DNA of 35,421 nt from Mucilaginibacter sp. (lineage in GTDB: Bacteria > Bacteroidota > Bacteroidia > Sphingobacteriales > Sphingobacteriaceae): contig NZ_JAQBOW010000065.1 of NCBI RefSeq assembly GCF_028287845.1, positions 1 to 35,421 on the forward strand, read 5' to 3'. The position numbers and the translations under genes were made by a program. Numbering within the stretch: position 1 is the stretch's first letter; every line of letters begins with the position of its first letter. This document shows, one piece after another, positions 16,859-25,682 of the stretch. The notes under the pieces are model-generated. The model made no database searches. It was not told where the DNA came from and saw nothing but the letters and a program-made list of their open reading frames with translations.

Positions 16859-16942
16859 CTAATCTTTAATCTTCAATAACCTATCTTTAACCAAACAGGC
16901 CTAATCTCTAATCTTCAACCTCCAATCTCTATACATAATCTC
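16859..16942 (+). repeat. Right heptamer array of the clpS/ilvE gap
   Basis: Twelve in-phase 7-bp units run from CTAATCT to the ilvE stop codon (for example CTAATCT, TTAATCT, TCAATAA, CCTATCT, then CTAATCT, CTAATCT, TCAACCT, CCAATCT). The first 29 bases are the perfect inverted partner of 16745-16773. It is longer than the left array, so the element is lopsided. Confidence 0.85.
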
Positions 16943-18006
16943 TATACAAAATAATTCCACCCGTGTGTATCAGGCGCGTTTCCGTACCGTATAGCATCAA
17001 GGGTTTTTAATACTTTCTGAGAGAATTCTCTTTCTTTAGCGTCTATCAATGTATATTCTTCGCCGTTATAATTTATTGAACCAACCGGGGCAATAGTAGC
17101 CGCGGTGCCTGCGCCAAATGCATCAGTAAGTTTACCGGTTTTAGCACCTTCAATAATTTCGGCAACGGCAACCTTGCGCTCTTCAACCGGGAAACCCCAG
17201 TCGCGGGCCAGTGTAATAACTGTATCACGGGTTACGCCATCTAAAATGGTATCCTGTGCTATTGGAGTTATCAGTTTGCCATCCAGCACAAACATAGCGT
17301 TGGCGGCACCCATTTCTTCAACATATTTATGCTCTTTGGCATCGGTCCATATTAATTGATCAAAACCTTCTTCGGTAGCTTTACGGGCAGGCAGCATAGA
17401 ACCACCGTAGTTACCTGATGATTTTGCATAACCCATGCCACCTTCGGCAGAGCGGGTATAATAGGTTTCTATTTTAACCCTTAATGGTTTTGTAAAGTAT
17501 GGGCCAACCGGGCAAAGTAAAACCATGTATTTATAGGTTTGTGATGGTGTAACACCCAAAAACTGGTCGGTAGCAAACATAAACGGCCTGATGTATAAAG
17601 AATGACCGGGAGCGGTTGGTATCCAATCGCGGTCAATATCTACAACAGCGGCAAGGCTTTGTAAAAATACATCTTCGGGCAAGGTAGGCATACATAAACG
17701 TTCGGCCGATTTATTAAAACGGACCGCGTTTTTATCCGGGCGAAATATAGATACTTTGCCATTGGCATGCTTATAGGCTTTTATTCCTTCAAAAAATGAT
17801 TGACCATAATGCAGTGATGAAATAGCCGGGCTGACCAAAATATTACCGTAAGGAAGAATTTCGAAATTTTTCCACTCGCCGTCTTCATAATCGGCCACAA
17901 GCATGTGGTCGGTAAAGGTACGGCCGAAAACTAAGTTGCTAAAATCCGTTTCTGCTAAACGGGATTTGCTTGATTTGGTGATTTTGATGTCCAGCGTCTC
18001 TGTCAT
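16942..18006 (-). CDS. ilvE: Branched-chain amino acid aminotransferase
   Basis: The enzyme transfers the amino group between Leu/Ile/Val and 2-oxoglutarate, using PLP. The 354-residue length and motifs fit the group-II (eukaryote-like, IlvE/BCAT) class: SSLHYGQSFFEGIKAY, LYIRPFMFATD, EGGMGYAKSSGNYGGSM with the PLP lysine at about 195, and VEEMGAANAMFV and TRDTVITLARDWG. The C-terminus has DAFGAGTAATIAPVG, which contacts the cofactor phosphate. The gene is monocistronic: the regulator downstream of the promoter side is separate, and the 3' end meets clpS across heptamer arrays and a shared terminator. Confidence 0.96.
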   Translation of the reverse strand: MTETLDIKITKSSKSRLAETDFSNLVFGRTFTDHMLVADYEDGEWKNFEILPYGNILVSPAISSLHYGQSFFEGIKAYKHANGKVSIFRPDKNAVRFNKSAERLCMPTLPEDVFLQSLAAVVDIDRDWIPTAPGHSLYIRPFMFATDQFLGVTPSQTYKYMVLLCPVGPYFTKPLRVKIETYYTRSAEGGMGYAKSSGNYGGSMLPARKATEEGFDQLIWTDAKEHKYVEEMGAANAMFVLDGKLITPIAQDTILDGVTRDTVITLARDWGFPVEERKVAVAEIIEGAKTGKLTDAFGAGTAATIAPVGSINYNGEEYTLIDAKEREFSQKVLKTLDAIRYGNAPDTHGWNYFV

Positions 18007-18101
18007 GGCTTTTTCTTATTTGTAATTCAGGAAGTGCAATTTACCTAATTTACAGCGTGTTTAACAAAAAAACCGCAGGAATTTACTTTTATTTGATGGT
18101 T

Positions 18102-18118
18102 GCAAAATATTATTTTGC
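18102..18118. promoter_or_regulatory. Short dyad upstream of ilvE
   Basis: GCAAAAT-ATT-ATTTTGC is a 7-bp inverted repeat about 95 bp upstream of ilvE and 20 bp beyond the regulator gene's stop. It could be an operator for ilvE or a weak end signal for the regulator message. Confidence 0.3.
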
Positions 18119-18138
18119 TTAGTTGTATGCCCGGATAA

Positions 18139-18837
18139 TCAAACTAAACGATCTGTTTTGTTTACCAAATTAATATTTTGATAATACGAGCTACCCACCG
18201 GCAGCACCGCGCCATTTATTTGCAGTTGGTGCCGCTCTATCTTATCAATTTTGTTTTTAGCAGCAATAAATGAGCGATGAATGCGGATAAATTGGTCTGT
18301 TGGTAACAATGCTTCAGCCTCGGTTATGGTTAAGCGGGACAGGATGGTTTTATCCCTCAAAACAAAATTAACATAATTGCCCGTAGCCTCCAGGTAGTGA
18401 ATATCGGCAAAGCTTACCCTTATTTGCTCATAGCCTGTTTTTAAAAAAAGGTAATCCTTTTTGTCGGTCGTGCTGCCTCGTAAAGTATAAATTTCGTTAG
18501 CCTTATTGCAGGCTTTAATAAAACGCGCCAGGGCAAAGGGCTTTAACAGGTAATCAATAGCATCCAGTTCAAAGCTTTCAACCGCGTGTTCAGAGTAGGC
18601 GGTAGTAAAAATTACCAGCGGCTTTTTGCTGAGGCAGGTTAACAGGTCGATGCCACTGATATCGGGCATTTTAATATCCAGGAACAACAGGTCGACCGGC
18701 TCATGCTGTAAAAACTCCATCGCTTTAAAAGCATCGGTAAACCCGGCCCTTAAATTTAAAAACGGCACCTTGGCAGCATGCGATCGCACAACTTCTAAAG
18801 CTAAGGGTTCATCGTCAATGGCTATGGCGGTAAGCAT
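18139..18837 (-). CDS. LytTR-type response regulator
   Basis: The protein has 232 residues. The receiver domain (1-120) has the acidic pair Asp8-Asp9, the phospho-acceptor Asp54 (LLFLDIKMPD), Thr78/Thr79 and Lys99 (DYLLKPF). The C-terminal LytTR DNA-binding domain (about 130-232) has DIHYLEATGNYVNFVL and FIRIHRSFIAAKNKID. LytTR regulators bind direct repeats upstream of their targets. It is on the same strand as, and downstream of, the LytS-like kinase at 19163-20689, with a 65-residue ORF between them. The target genes are unknown; the divergent mannonate-dehydratase-like gene next to the kinase is a candidate. Confidence 0.95.
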   Translation of the reverse strand: MLTAIAIDDEPLALEVVRSHAAKVPFLNLRAGFTDAFKAMEFLQHEPVDLLFLDIKMPDISGIDLLTCLSKKPLVIFTTAYSEHAVESFELDAIDYLLKPFALARFIKACNKANEIYTLRGSTTDKKDYLFLKTGYEQIRVSFADIHYLEATGNYVNFVLRDKTILSRLTITEAEALLPTDQFIRIHRSFIAAKNKIDKIERHQLQINGAVLPVGSSYYQNINLVNKTDRLV

Positions 18838-18888
18838 ATGGGTAAATGTATAAATAATACCTTAGTTAATGTTTTTTGACATACGGGC

Positions 18889-19086
18889 TTACAACACCAA
18901 ATCAATCACCTCATCAACATTAGCCATTAATTGTGCTTTTTGTTGCGGTGGCAGGTCTTTAAGAATGATCTCCAAAGCTTCAATTATTTTTACGCCTGTA
19001 AATTCTGCCATAGCCTCCTTTATGTTATTTGCAGTTAGGTTGGTTCTGGTTGATAAGGGCATATCGGGTTTTACTTTTAATGCCAT
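18889..19086 (-). CDS. Small helical protein between kinase and regulator, unknown function
   Basis: This is a 65-residue frame on the same strand as its neighbours, 76 bp after the kinase stop and 51 bp before the regulator. The sequence (LTANNIKEAMAEFTGVKIIE, then ALEIILKDLPPQQKAQLMAN and VDEVIDLVL) is acidic, soluble and probably helical, with no membrane segment and no known motif. The opposite-strand frame there is poorly protein-like. Its place inside a two-component operon suggests a small partner or connector, but that is inference; I did not recognise a family. Confidence 0.5.
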   Translation of the reverse strand: MALKVKPDMPLSTRTNLTANNIKEAMAEFTGVKIIEALEIILKDLPPQQKAQLMANVDEVIDLVL

Positions 19087-19162
19087 AGTGTTTCATTTAA
19101 TCTTTTTGACTTTCTCATCCAATATTAAGCAGTAACAATAAGATAATCAATATCATAGAAAG

Positions 19163-20689
19163 TTACAAATTTACTGTAAGATGTATAAAAAATTCTTTAG
19201 CGCTTTCGCGGATAACTAATTCATGCCGTTTGGGGTATAACAATTGCAGCCGTTGCTTTACATTTTCAAGCCCTATGCCGCTTTTATTTTTTTCGGGGTC
19301 GTTATCCGGTTTTTGGTGTATGCTGTTATAAACATCAAAAAGCAATTGTGTGCCACGGGTTTGCAGGGTAATTTTTATGTGCGATGGTTCGCGCAGGCTG
19401 ATGCCGTGTTTAAAGGCGTTCTCTACAAACGGTATCAACAACATCGGGGCTATTTGCAGGCCGTTTATTGATTCCTCAATCTCTGCATTTATCACAATGT
19501 CCGGCGACGTTTGTGTGCGCAGCTTTTGCAGGTCGATGTAGTTATTCAGGTAATCAATCTCGCGCATTAATGATATATGTTCCTGCACGTTTTCCTGTAG
19601 CATAAAGCGCATCATGTCGCCCAGTTTTTGTATACCACCTCCGGTACGGTCGGCATTTTCTTGTAAGGCGGTACCGTAAAGGGTGTTAAGCGCGTTGAAC
19701 AAAAAGTGCGGGTTAATTTGCGATCGTAAAAAATCCAAATTGGCAGATGAGCGGCCCAGGGCGGTTTTCAGGCCCACCAATTCGATATTTTTACTTAACC
19801 GCTGACGGTACAAATACCAGGCTAATGGTGATACTATAAATACACCAACACCTACATTAAAAAGCGTAATAATTATAGGAGCCTCTAACCTGTGGAATAT
19901 GCCGGACATTAATAATGCAACCGGGAAAAAAGCAATGGCTAATATGGTAAGTATCTTCAGAAAAAAAGCTTTAAACGGTAACCCATCAGCTACTACACGC
20001 GGTATAATATTATGAAACGAATACCAGTACAGACCAATAGCAAATAATACCACTTCAGACCAAATAAGGATAGGCTGCCAGCCAGCACCCGTTACCAGCT
20101 GGAAAAATACACTGAGCAGCCACATGCCTAATGCGGCAACACACTCACGGGTAAGCCGGTCAGACTCTGATATAACATAGAAGTTTTTAAACGAATATTT
20201 GGTTAGGTGCTTAATTATGGTGTAGAACCCTAATATCATAAATGCCCAAACGCACCATATAAACTCTTCTTTAAAAACCCGGCGATATACATAGTTTTCA
20301 GAATGCTTATAGAACAAATAGGATTTGCTCCAGGTATCGGCAGTCCCCAATATAATTACCATGAGCGCAAATATCAGCAGCAGCAGGATGATATTAAGCA
20401 CCACGCGATTATTGCCTACGATAGCTGGTACAATAAAAAAGTTAAGCCCCAGGAAAGCGCAATAATAAACTGTATTATCAATAAATTGCGGAATGAAATA
20501 GAATTTTACATGCGAGTAAGGCATATGCATCCCCGAAAAAAGCGCAATATTAGGTGTATGTACATAGCCTGTATTGGTAAGCACCAACATGTTATAGGCC
20601 AGGATATATACCGAGAAAACATATACGGCGGTGGCTATCCAAAATTCACCCTTCTCAAAAGTAATAGGCTTTTTTAACAGATCTTTCAT
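19163..20689 (-). CDS. LytS-type sensor histidine kinase
   Basis: The protein has 508 residues. The N-terminal half contains about eight hydrophobic segments (between 15 and 305), forming a membrane sensor. The His_kinase domain follows with the phospho-acceptor motif SQINPHFLFNALNTLYG near 320-335. The ATP-binding part shows LLIPFVENAFKHGIS (N box) and SGIGLENVKQRLQLLY (G box). This is the 7-8 TM Bacteroidota type, normally paired with a LytTR regulator, which lies just downstream. The signal is unknown. It is divergent from the exported mannonate-dehydratase-like genes, with a 287-bp gap. Confidence 0.95.
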   Translation of the reverse strand: MKDLLKKPITFEKGEFWIATAVYVFSVYILAYNMLVLTNTGYVHTPNIALFSGMHMPYSHVKFYFIPQFIDNTVYYCAFLGLNFFIVPAIVGNNRVVLNIILLLLIFALMVIILGTADTWSKSYLFYKHSENYVYRRVFKEEFIWCVWAFMILGFYTIIKHLTKYSFKNFYVISESDRLTRECVAALGMWLLSVFFQLVTGAGWQPILIWSEVVLFAIGLYWYSFHNIIPRVVADGLPFKAFFLKILTILAIAFFPVALLMSGIFHRLEAPIIITLFNVGVGVFIVSPLAWYLYRQRLSKNIELVGLKTALGRSSANLDFLRSQINPHFLFNALNTLYGTALQENADRTGGGIQKLGDMMRFMLQENVQEHISLMREIDYLNNYIDLQKLRTQTSPDIVINAEIEESINGLQIAPMLLIPFVENAFKHGISLREPSHIKITLQTRGTQLLFDVYNSIHQKPDNDPEKNKSGIGLENVKQRLQLLYPKRHELVIRESAKEFFIHLTVNL

Positions 20690-20976
20690 GTGTGCCAGGT
20701 TTAATTATGCCGCAAGGTAACACGCTGATATCAACCACTAAAATAAATGGGATGAAAGTGGGGTAAATTGGGATGAACGGGCACAAGCGCCTGATATGCC
20801 GTGTATTAATCCTACCATTCTTAATAGTCCTAAAAATCATAGTCCGCACTTGTAACAATCAATTTACCGAAAATATATACCTGCGCACCCTATAATTACC
20901 TAATATTGAACAACGCATTTATGGGCAACGAGCCCTCGTGCCGTTATTGACCAATTTTAGCTTAATAATACATTTC
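20690..20976. other. Divergent promoter region, kinase versus mannonate-dehydratase-like gene
   Basis: This 287-bp gap must hold both promoters and any operator for the divergent genes. I see a GGGATGAA direct repeat (around 20749 and 20770) but no good TAnnTTTG element on either strand. No tRNA or riboswitch is recognised. Confidence 0.4.
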
Positions 20977-22137
20977 ATGAAAGAGAATCGCAGAGATTTT
21001 ATCAGAAAAGCCGGCGTATCTGTGGCAGCGGTATCTGTAGGCAGTATTGGTGCCGCTACAGCCGCTACACCTGCTATTGCTCCCCCGGGGAAAAATGTAA
21101 GCGGCGACGCCTTGCAGGAGCTGATGGCTAAGTCGACCATTAGGGTAGCCGTACAGGCACCCACAGAAGCTACCGCCCAACAATTAAGCTTTTACAAGCA
21201 GATGGGCGTAAAGCACATTATACTTTGGCCCGATGACACCAAGGGACCCGATTACTATGCCGACCGCAAAAAGTATTTTGGCGATGCGGGATTAGAAGTA
21301 TATGGCCTTAACAACAACTCGCTGCTTAATGATGAGAAGATAGTTTTAAATATGCCTGGCCGTGATGAAAGGATAGAGCTGTATAAGCAACACCTGCGCG
21401 CTTTGGGTAAGGCGGGCATCACCTATACTACTTATGCCCACATGGGTAATGGTGTATGGAGCTCGGCCGATGGTGTTGCACGCTCGGGCGCTGTTGCCCG
21501 CAGCTATAACCCCGGTGGCGAAAGCTGGGGGCAGTGGGGCGATAAGAAATATACCGGCCCGCTATCGCACGGCAGGGAATATACCCTGAAAGAAATGTGG
21601 GCCAACTTTGAGTATTTTATCAAGGCGGTTGCCCCCGTAGCCAAAGAAAGCAATGTAAGGATAGGCATATTGCCGGACGATCCGCCGGTGCCTAAACTGG
21701 CTGGTGTACCGCGCCTGTTTAGCAGTTTTGATGGCTATAAACATGCTATCGAACTGGCTAAAAGCCCTAACGTGGGCCTTTGCCTTAGCGTAGGTACCTG
21801 GGCCGAAGGCGGCAATAAACTGGGCAAGGATGCCGCAGGCATGATAGATTATTTTGGTAAACAGAATAAACTGTTCAAGGTACGGGTAAGCAATATTGAT
21901 GGTTCGGCGGTATTTACCAAAACTTTTGTAGACGGCGGAAATATAGATATGTATAAAGTGATGAAGGCCCTGAAGAAGGTAAATTTTGATGGGGTGCTTA
22001 TTGCCGATAACATTCCGCAGATGATAACACAGGTGGGCGGAAAAGCCAATGAAGCTTACGACCCGAGCCTGGCCTGGACCATTGGCTACACCAAATGCCT
22101 GCGCGACAGGGTAGAAGAAGAAGCGGCTATTGCCTAA
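20977..22137 (+). CDS. Tat-exported mannonate-dehydratase-like protein, metal site degenerate
   Basis: From the ATG at 20977 the protein has 386 residues; an in-frame start at 20938 would put 13 residues before the Tat signal. NRRDFIRKAGVS followed by a hydrophobic stretch is a twin-arginine signal. The rest is a TIM barrel whose landmarks match UxuA: YTTYAHMGNGVW, PDDPPVPKLAGVPR, GLCLSVGTW, FKVRVSN and ADNIPQM. Compared with the paralogue downstream, three of the four expected metal ligands are changed: HPDD to LPDD, the Cys of CVGS to Ser (SVGT), and the His of VHFRN to Arg (VRVSN); the Asp in ADN is kept. It is therefore probably not a dehydratase. It may be a pseudoenzyme or use another chemistry. 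It is followed after 33 bp by the paralogue. Confidence 0.75.
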   Translation: MKENRRDFIRKAGVSVAAVSVGSIGAATAATPAIAPPGKNVSGDALQELMAKSTIRVAVQAPTEATAQQLSFYKQMGVKHIILWPDDTKGPDYYADRKKYFGDAGLEVYGLNNNSLLNDEKIVLNMPGRDERIELYKQHLRALGKAGITYTTYAHMGNGVWSSADGVARSGAVARSYNPGGESWGQWGDKKYTGPLSHGREYTLKEMWANFEYFIKAVAPVAKESNVRIGILPDDPPVPKLAGVPRLFSSFDGYKHAIELAKSPNVGLCLSVGTWAEGGNKLGKDAAGMIDYFGKQNKLFKVRVSNIDGSAVFTKTFVDGGNIDMYKVMKALKKVNFDGVLIADNIPQMITQVGGKANEAYDPSLAWTIGYTKCLRDRVEEEAAIA

Positions 22138-22170
22138 AGAATTAAATCAAAAGAGAAAAAATTAAAGATC

Positions 22171-23295
22171 ATGAGCGATAACCGCAGAGATTTTATAAAG
22201 AAAAGTATCGCGCTGGCAGCAGTGTCGGCAGCCGGACTGGGTACCGCATCAGCCGGCATAAGCGATGCCGAATTTAGAGACAGGATGGAAACCCTACTGG
22301 CACAGCCGGGCAAAAAATCAACCATGCGCATAGTGATGCAGCCTAATGCCCGCGCCAATGTAAATACCATGACCTGGTACAAGCAAATGGGACTGGAGGA
22401 TGTTACCGTATGGACCGATCCGCCAAATGATAATGCTGAATTTTATAAGGGTACCAGGCTGCATTTTGCCGAGCAAGGCATAAACGTGTATGGCTTGGGT
22501 AACGGTGCCGTGCATAATCAGGACAAGATAGTATTGAACCTGCCCGGACGTGATGCCAAGGTAGAAGAATATAAAAAACACTTGCGCAACTTAGGCGCGG
22601 CGGGCATAACCTACACCACTTATGCCCACATGGGTAACGGTATTTGGGACTCGCCGAGCGAGACCACGCGCGGCGGTGCTTCGGCGCGTGCGTTTGACCA
22701 GTTTGGCGTAAACAGCGGGCGGTGGAACAAAAATAAATATTATCCGCCGCTATCACACGGCAGGGAGTATAGCGAAGAAGAATTATGGGATAACTGGACC
22801 TACTTTATCAAACAGGTGGCCCCTGTTGCCGAGGAAAATAATGTCCGGATAGGTGTGCACCCAGACGATCCACCGATACCGAAACTGGCCGGTGTACCGC
22901 GTATCTTCAGTCATTTTGAGCGATACAAGAAAGCTATGGAAATTGCCAATAGCCCTAATGTGGGTTTATGCTTGTGCGTAGGTTCATGGATGGAAGGCGG
23001 TAATACTACAGGTAAATCGCCGGTGGAGATGGTAGAATATTTTGGTGCGCAGAAAAAGATATTCAAGGTTCACTTCCGTAATATTGAGCGCCCTATACCG
23101 CATTTTGTGGAGACGTTTGTAGATAGCGGCTACACTAATATGTACACTATCATGAAAGCGCTTAAACGGGTTAATTTTGATGGCGTAGTGTTCCCGGATC
23201 ACGTACCAGGCATGGCAGGCGGCAACGCCTGGCCATTTAGTGTAGGTTATGTTAAGGCCCTGCGTGACAGGGTAGAGGCCGAGGCGTTGGTATAA
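22171..23295 (+). CDS. Tat-exported mannonate dehydratase-like enzyme (UxuA fold)
   Basis: The protein has 374 residues. The N-terminus NRRDFIKKSIALAAVSAAG is a Tat signal. The barrel carries VHPDDPPIPKLAGVPRIFS, GLCLCVGSWMEGG, FKVHFRN and FPDHVPGM, aligned with the HPDD, Cys, His and PDH ligand segments of the manganese enzyme UxuA, which dehydrates D-mannonate to 2-keto-3-deoxygluconate. All four ligands are retained. Export is unusual for UxuA, which is cytoplasmic in E. coli, so the true substrate may differ (another sugar acid, or an epimerase-type reaction of the sugar phosphate isomerase clan). It is co-transcribed with the degenerate paralogue and closed by the terminator at 23317-23346. 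Confidence 0.75.
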   Translation: MSDNRRDFIKKSIALAAVSAAGLGTASAGISDAEFRDRMETLLAQPGKKSTMRIVMQPNARANVNTMTWYKQMGLEDVTVWTDPPNDNAEFYKGTRLHFAEQGINVYGLGNGAVHNQDKIVLNLPGRDAKVEEYKKHLRNLGAAGITYTTYAHMGNGIWDSPSETTRGGASARAFDQFGVNSGRWNKNKYYPPLSHGREYSEEELWDNWTYFIKQVAPVAEENNVRIGVHPDDPPIPKLAGVPRIFSHFERYKKAMEIANSPNVGLCLCVGSWMEGGNTTGKSPVEMVEYFGAQKKIFKVHFRNIERPIPHFVETFVDSGYTNMYTIMKALKRVNFDGVVFPDHVPGMAGGNAWPFSVGYVKALRDRVEAEALV

Positions 23296-23316
23296 ATTAA
23301 GATCAGAGTTATATTT

Positions 23317-23346
23317 AAAGAGGCTGTTAAAGGACAGTCTCTTTTT
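23317..23346 (+). terminator. Intrinsic terminator after the UxuA-like pair
   Basis: AAAGAGGCTGT pairs with ACAGTCTCTTT (11 bp with one G-U) around a 6-nt loop and is followed by a T-run. It separates the UxuA-like pair from the GH92-like gene, which must have its own promoter in the remaining 75 bp. Confidence 0.85.
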
Positions 23347-23421
23347 GTTTGTATTTGCCCATTAAAACAGTCTTAAACGATAAGAAGCTTAACCATATTT
23401 TTAACCTAAACATTAAACAAA

Positions 23422-25632
23422 ATGAAATTTTCAGGGTTTATCAATTTATCTGTTGGCGTTCTTTTTTTTGTTACCTGTGCATCGGCACAAACAAAAAAAG
23501 CGCCTGCACAAGCCAAAAAAGCGTCTGCGCAAACCAAACAGAAAACAGCATTAGATTATGTGGATCCTAATATCGGGGGCATTGGTCAACTGTTGGTAGC
23601 AACAGATCCTAGTGTTCAACTACCCAGCGCGGGTTCGCTTAAAATATGCTCAAACCCCTGGCCCGAAATTTACGACAGGTACCTGGCCGATAAGGTATTT
23701 AGCTTCTCGCTTAGAGATGAGGTAAGGTATGGAACAAAAACAATTTCTTCATGGATCATGGCAACTACCGGAAATATTGAAGTAACTCCAGCTAAAATGG
23801 CATCAAACTATGATCATGATTTTGAAAAGGTAACACCATACTATGCTTCGTTGTTATTGGAAGATTATAATATAAATGTTGAATATACAGTTGCCGAGCA
23901 GGCATCATACTTTAAGTTCACCTTCCCTCAAAGTTCAGATTCGCATATTTTGCTGGGCAGTAATGCTAAATTTAAGGTAGTAGATGAAACTACCATCCAA
24001 TGGCAGGAAGGGAGCGGAAACCGTGCTTATTATTTTTATGCAAAATTCAGCAAGCCATTCAAGTCATTCGGTTCATGGAGTGGCGATAAGGCGTTTCCCG
24101 GTACAAATATGCAAGACGGTACTAACGTAGGCGCTTATGCAAACTATGCCACATCAAAAGGCGAACAAATAGAGGTAAAGGTCGGCGTATCTAATGAAAG
24201 CAACGAACAGGCGAAGCAAAACCTTGAAAAAGGTATCCCTGCATGGAACTTTGAAGCGGTAAAAAACAATGCAAAAAGCAAATGGGCGGCATCGCTTGAT
24301 CTGTTTAAAGTTGAAGGCGGTACAGAAGCTCAGCGTAAAATATTTTACACAGGTATATATTTTAACAATGGCGGCGAAAGCCTTGAGGGCCGGATGAAAC
24401 TCAGGGATGATAAAATAGCTGAAAGATCACAAAGATATGCCTCATTAGAAAAAAGCCAACTATATCCGGCTGTTATCGGGCAAGGTGGTATGTTTCAGCA
24501 TACCAGTTTGGTTAACGTGGCAGATCTGTATCTGCATGGTATCCGGAATTTTGATGTGGAAAGGGCTTACGCCAATATGAAGGAAGATTTTTTGGGATCG
24601 ACCAAATTGCCGTGGCGGAAAGGGCCTGCTACACACCTGGATAGCTTTTATGTTAAAAACGGATTTTTCCCGTCATTGGCACCCGGCCAACAAGAGTGGA
24701 TCAAGGAAGTTCACCCGTCTGAAAAACGACAGTCAGTTACTGTTACGTTACAGGCTTCGTACGAGGCCTGGTGCATTGCACAGGTTGCAAAAGGCTTAGG
24801 CAAGACTGACGATTATGAGTACTTTATGAAACACGCTCATGATTACCAGAACGTATTTAATAAAGAAACTGGTTTTATGTCGCCTAAAACAGAGGATGGT
24901 AAATGGGTAACTCCTTTTGATCCTAAATTAGGAGGCGGGCAAGGTGGAAGGGACTATTTTGCTGAAATGAATAGCTGGATATATACTTTTTACGTTAGCC
25001 ATGATGTACAGGGCCTGATGAATTTAATTGGGGGAAAAGATAATTTTAACAATAAGCTCGACGCACTTTTTGTAGAACAATATAAAACATCAAAGTATAA
25101 GTTCCTTGACCTGTTCCCTGATATGACAGGTTTAATTGGAAATTATGCACACGGCAATGAATTCTCACGGAATATACCTTACCTGTACAACTACTCGGGC
25201 GAACCATGGAAAACGCAAAAACGTGTGCGCGAAATTATGGATGTATGGTATAGTGCAAATCCGTTGGGCATGTGCGGGGATGAAGACACCGGCTTGCTGT
25301 CTCACTTTTATGTAAACAGTGCAATGGGCATTTACTCCGACCCAATGATTCCAAGTTACCCTATATGGCTTATCGGTAGCCCGATATTTTCAAAATCGAC
25401 CATTACTTTGGGCAATAAAAAGACTTTTGTGATTGAAGCAAAAAATGTATCGGCACAAAACAAATACGTTCAATCGGCCACTTTAAACGGTGAGCCTCTT
25501 AATAAACCGTGGTTCGATCATGCAACCCTGATGAAGGGCGGAACACTTGTACTAAATATGGGCCCAAGGCCTAATAAGCAATGGGGCAGTTCGCCGGATG
25601 CAGTACCTCCGTCAATGTCTAAGCCGGAGTAA
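23422..25632 (+). CDS. Divergent GH92-family glycoside hydrolase (alpha-mannosidase-like)
   Basis: The protein has 736 residues, with a Sec signal ending at about residue 23 (CASAQ) and then a Lys/Ala/Gln-rich linker. GH92 enzymes are calcium-dependent exo-alpha-mannosidases. C-terminal landmarks are clear: EMNSWIYTFYVSHDVQG (family EGNSWQY; Glu515 fits the catalytic acid), GNEFSRNIPYLYNYSGEPWK (Glu580), GDEDTGLLS (Asp620-Glu621-Asp622, the base region) and IGSPIFSKSTITL, ending near NMGPRPNKQWG. The N-terminal signature usually written PGAxxPFG is not recognisable (IGGIGQLLVATDPSVQLP). It therefore belongs to a divergent branch and the sugar specificity is uncertain. It lies next to the UxuA-like genes but behind a terminator. 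A TTTTGTTTCAC hairpin follows its stop codon at once. Confidence 0.85.
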   Translation: MKFSGFINLSVGVLFFVTCASAQTKKAPAQAKKASAQTKQKTALDYVDPNIGGIGQLLVATDPSVQLPSAGSLKICSNPWPEIYDRYLADKVFSFSLRDEVRYGTKTISSWIMATTGNIEVTPAKMASNYDHDFEKVTPYYASLLLEDYNINVEYTVAEQASYFKFTFPQSSDSHILLGSNAKFKVVDETTIQWQEGSGNRAYYFYAKFSKPFKSFGSWSGDKAFPGTNMQDGTNVGAYANYATSKGEQIEVKVGVSNESNEQAKQNLEKGIPAWNFEAVKNNAKSKWAASLDLFKVEGGTEAQRKIFYTGIYFNNGGESLEGRMKLRDDKIAERSQRYASLEKSQLYPAVIGQGGMFQHTSLVNVADLYLHGIRNFDVERAYANMKEDFLGSTKLPWRKGPATHLDSFYVKNGFFPSLAPGQQEWIKEVHPSEKRQSVTVTLQASYEAWCIAQVAKGLGKTDDYEYFMKHAHDYQNVFNKETGFMSPKTEDGKWVTPFDPKLGGGQGGRDYFAEMNSWIYTFYVSHDVQGLMNLIGGKDNFNNKLDALFVEQYKTSKYKFLDLFPDMTGLIGNYAHGNEFSRNIPYLYNYSGEPWKTQKRVREIMDVWYSANPLGMCGDEDTGLLSHFYVNSAMGIYSDPMIPSYPIWLIGSPIFSKSTITLGNKKTFVIEAKNVSAQNKYVQSATLNGEPLNKPWFDHATLMKGGTLVLNMGPRPNKQWGSSPDAVPPSMSKPE

Positions 25633-25633
25633 C

Positions 25634-25682
25634 TTTTGTTTCACCATAAGTGTGAAACAAAATCCATTTTTATCATTGGCAG
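25634..25682 (+). repeat. Hairpin-plus-tail repeat, copy A
   Basis: TTTTGTTTCAC and GTGAAACAAAA (25634-25644, 25652-25662) form an 11-bp perfect stem two bases after the GH92 stop. The 31 bp at 25652-25682 match 30325-30355 at 28 positions, ending in CATTGGCAG in both. The stem may act as a terminator here. Confidence 0.75.
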
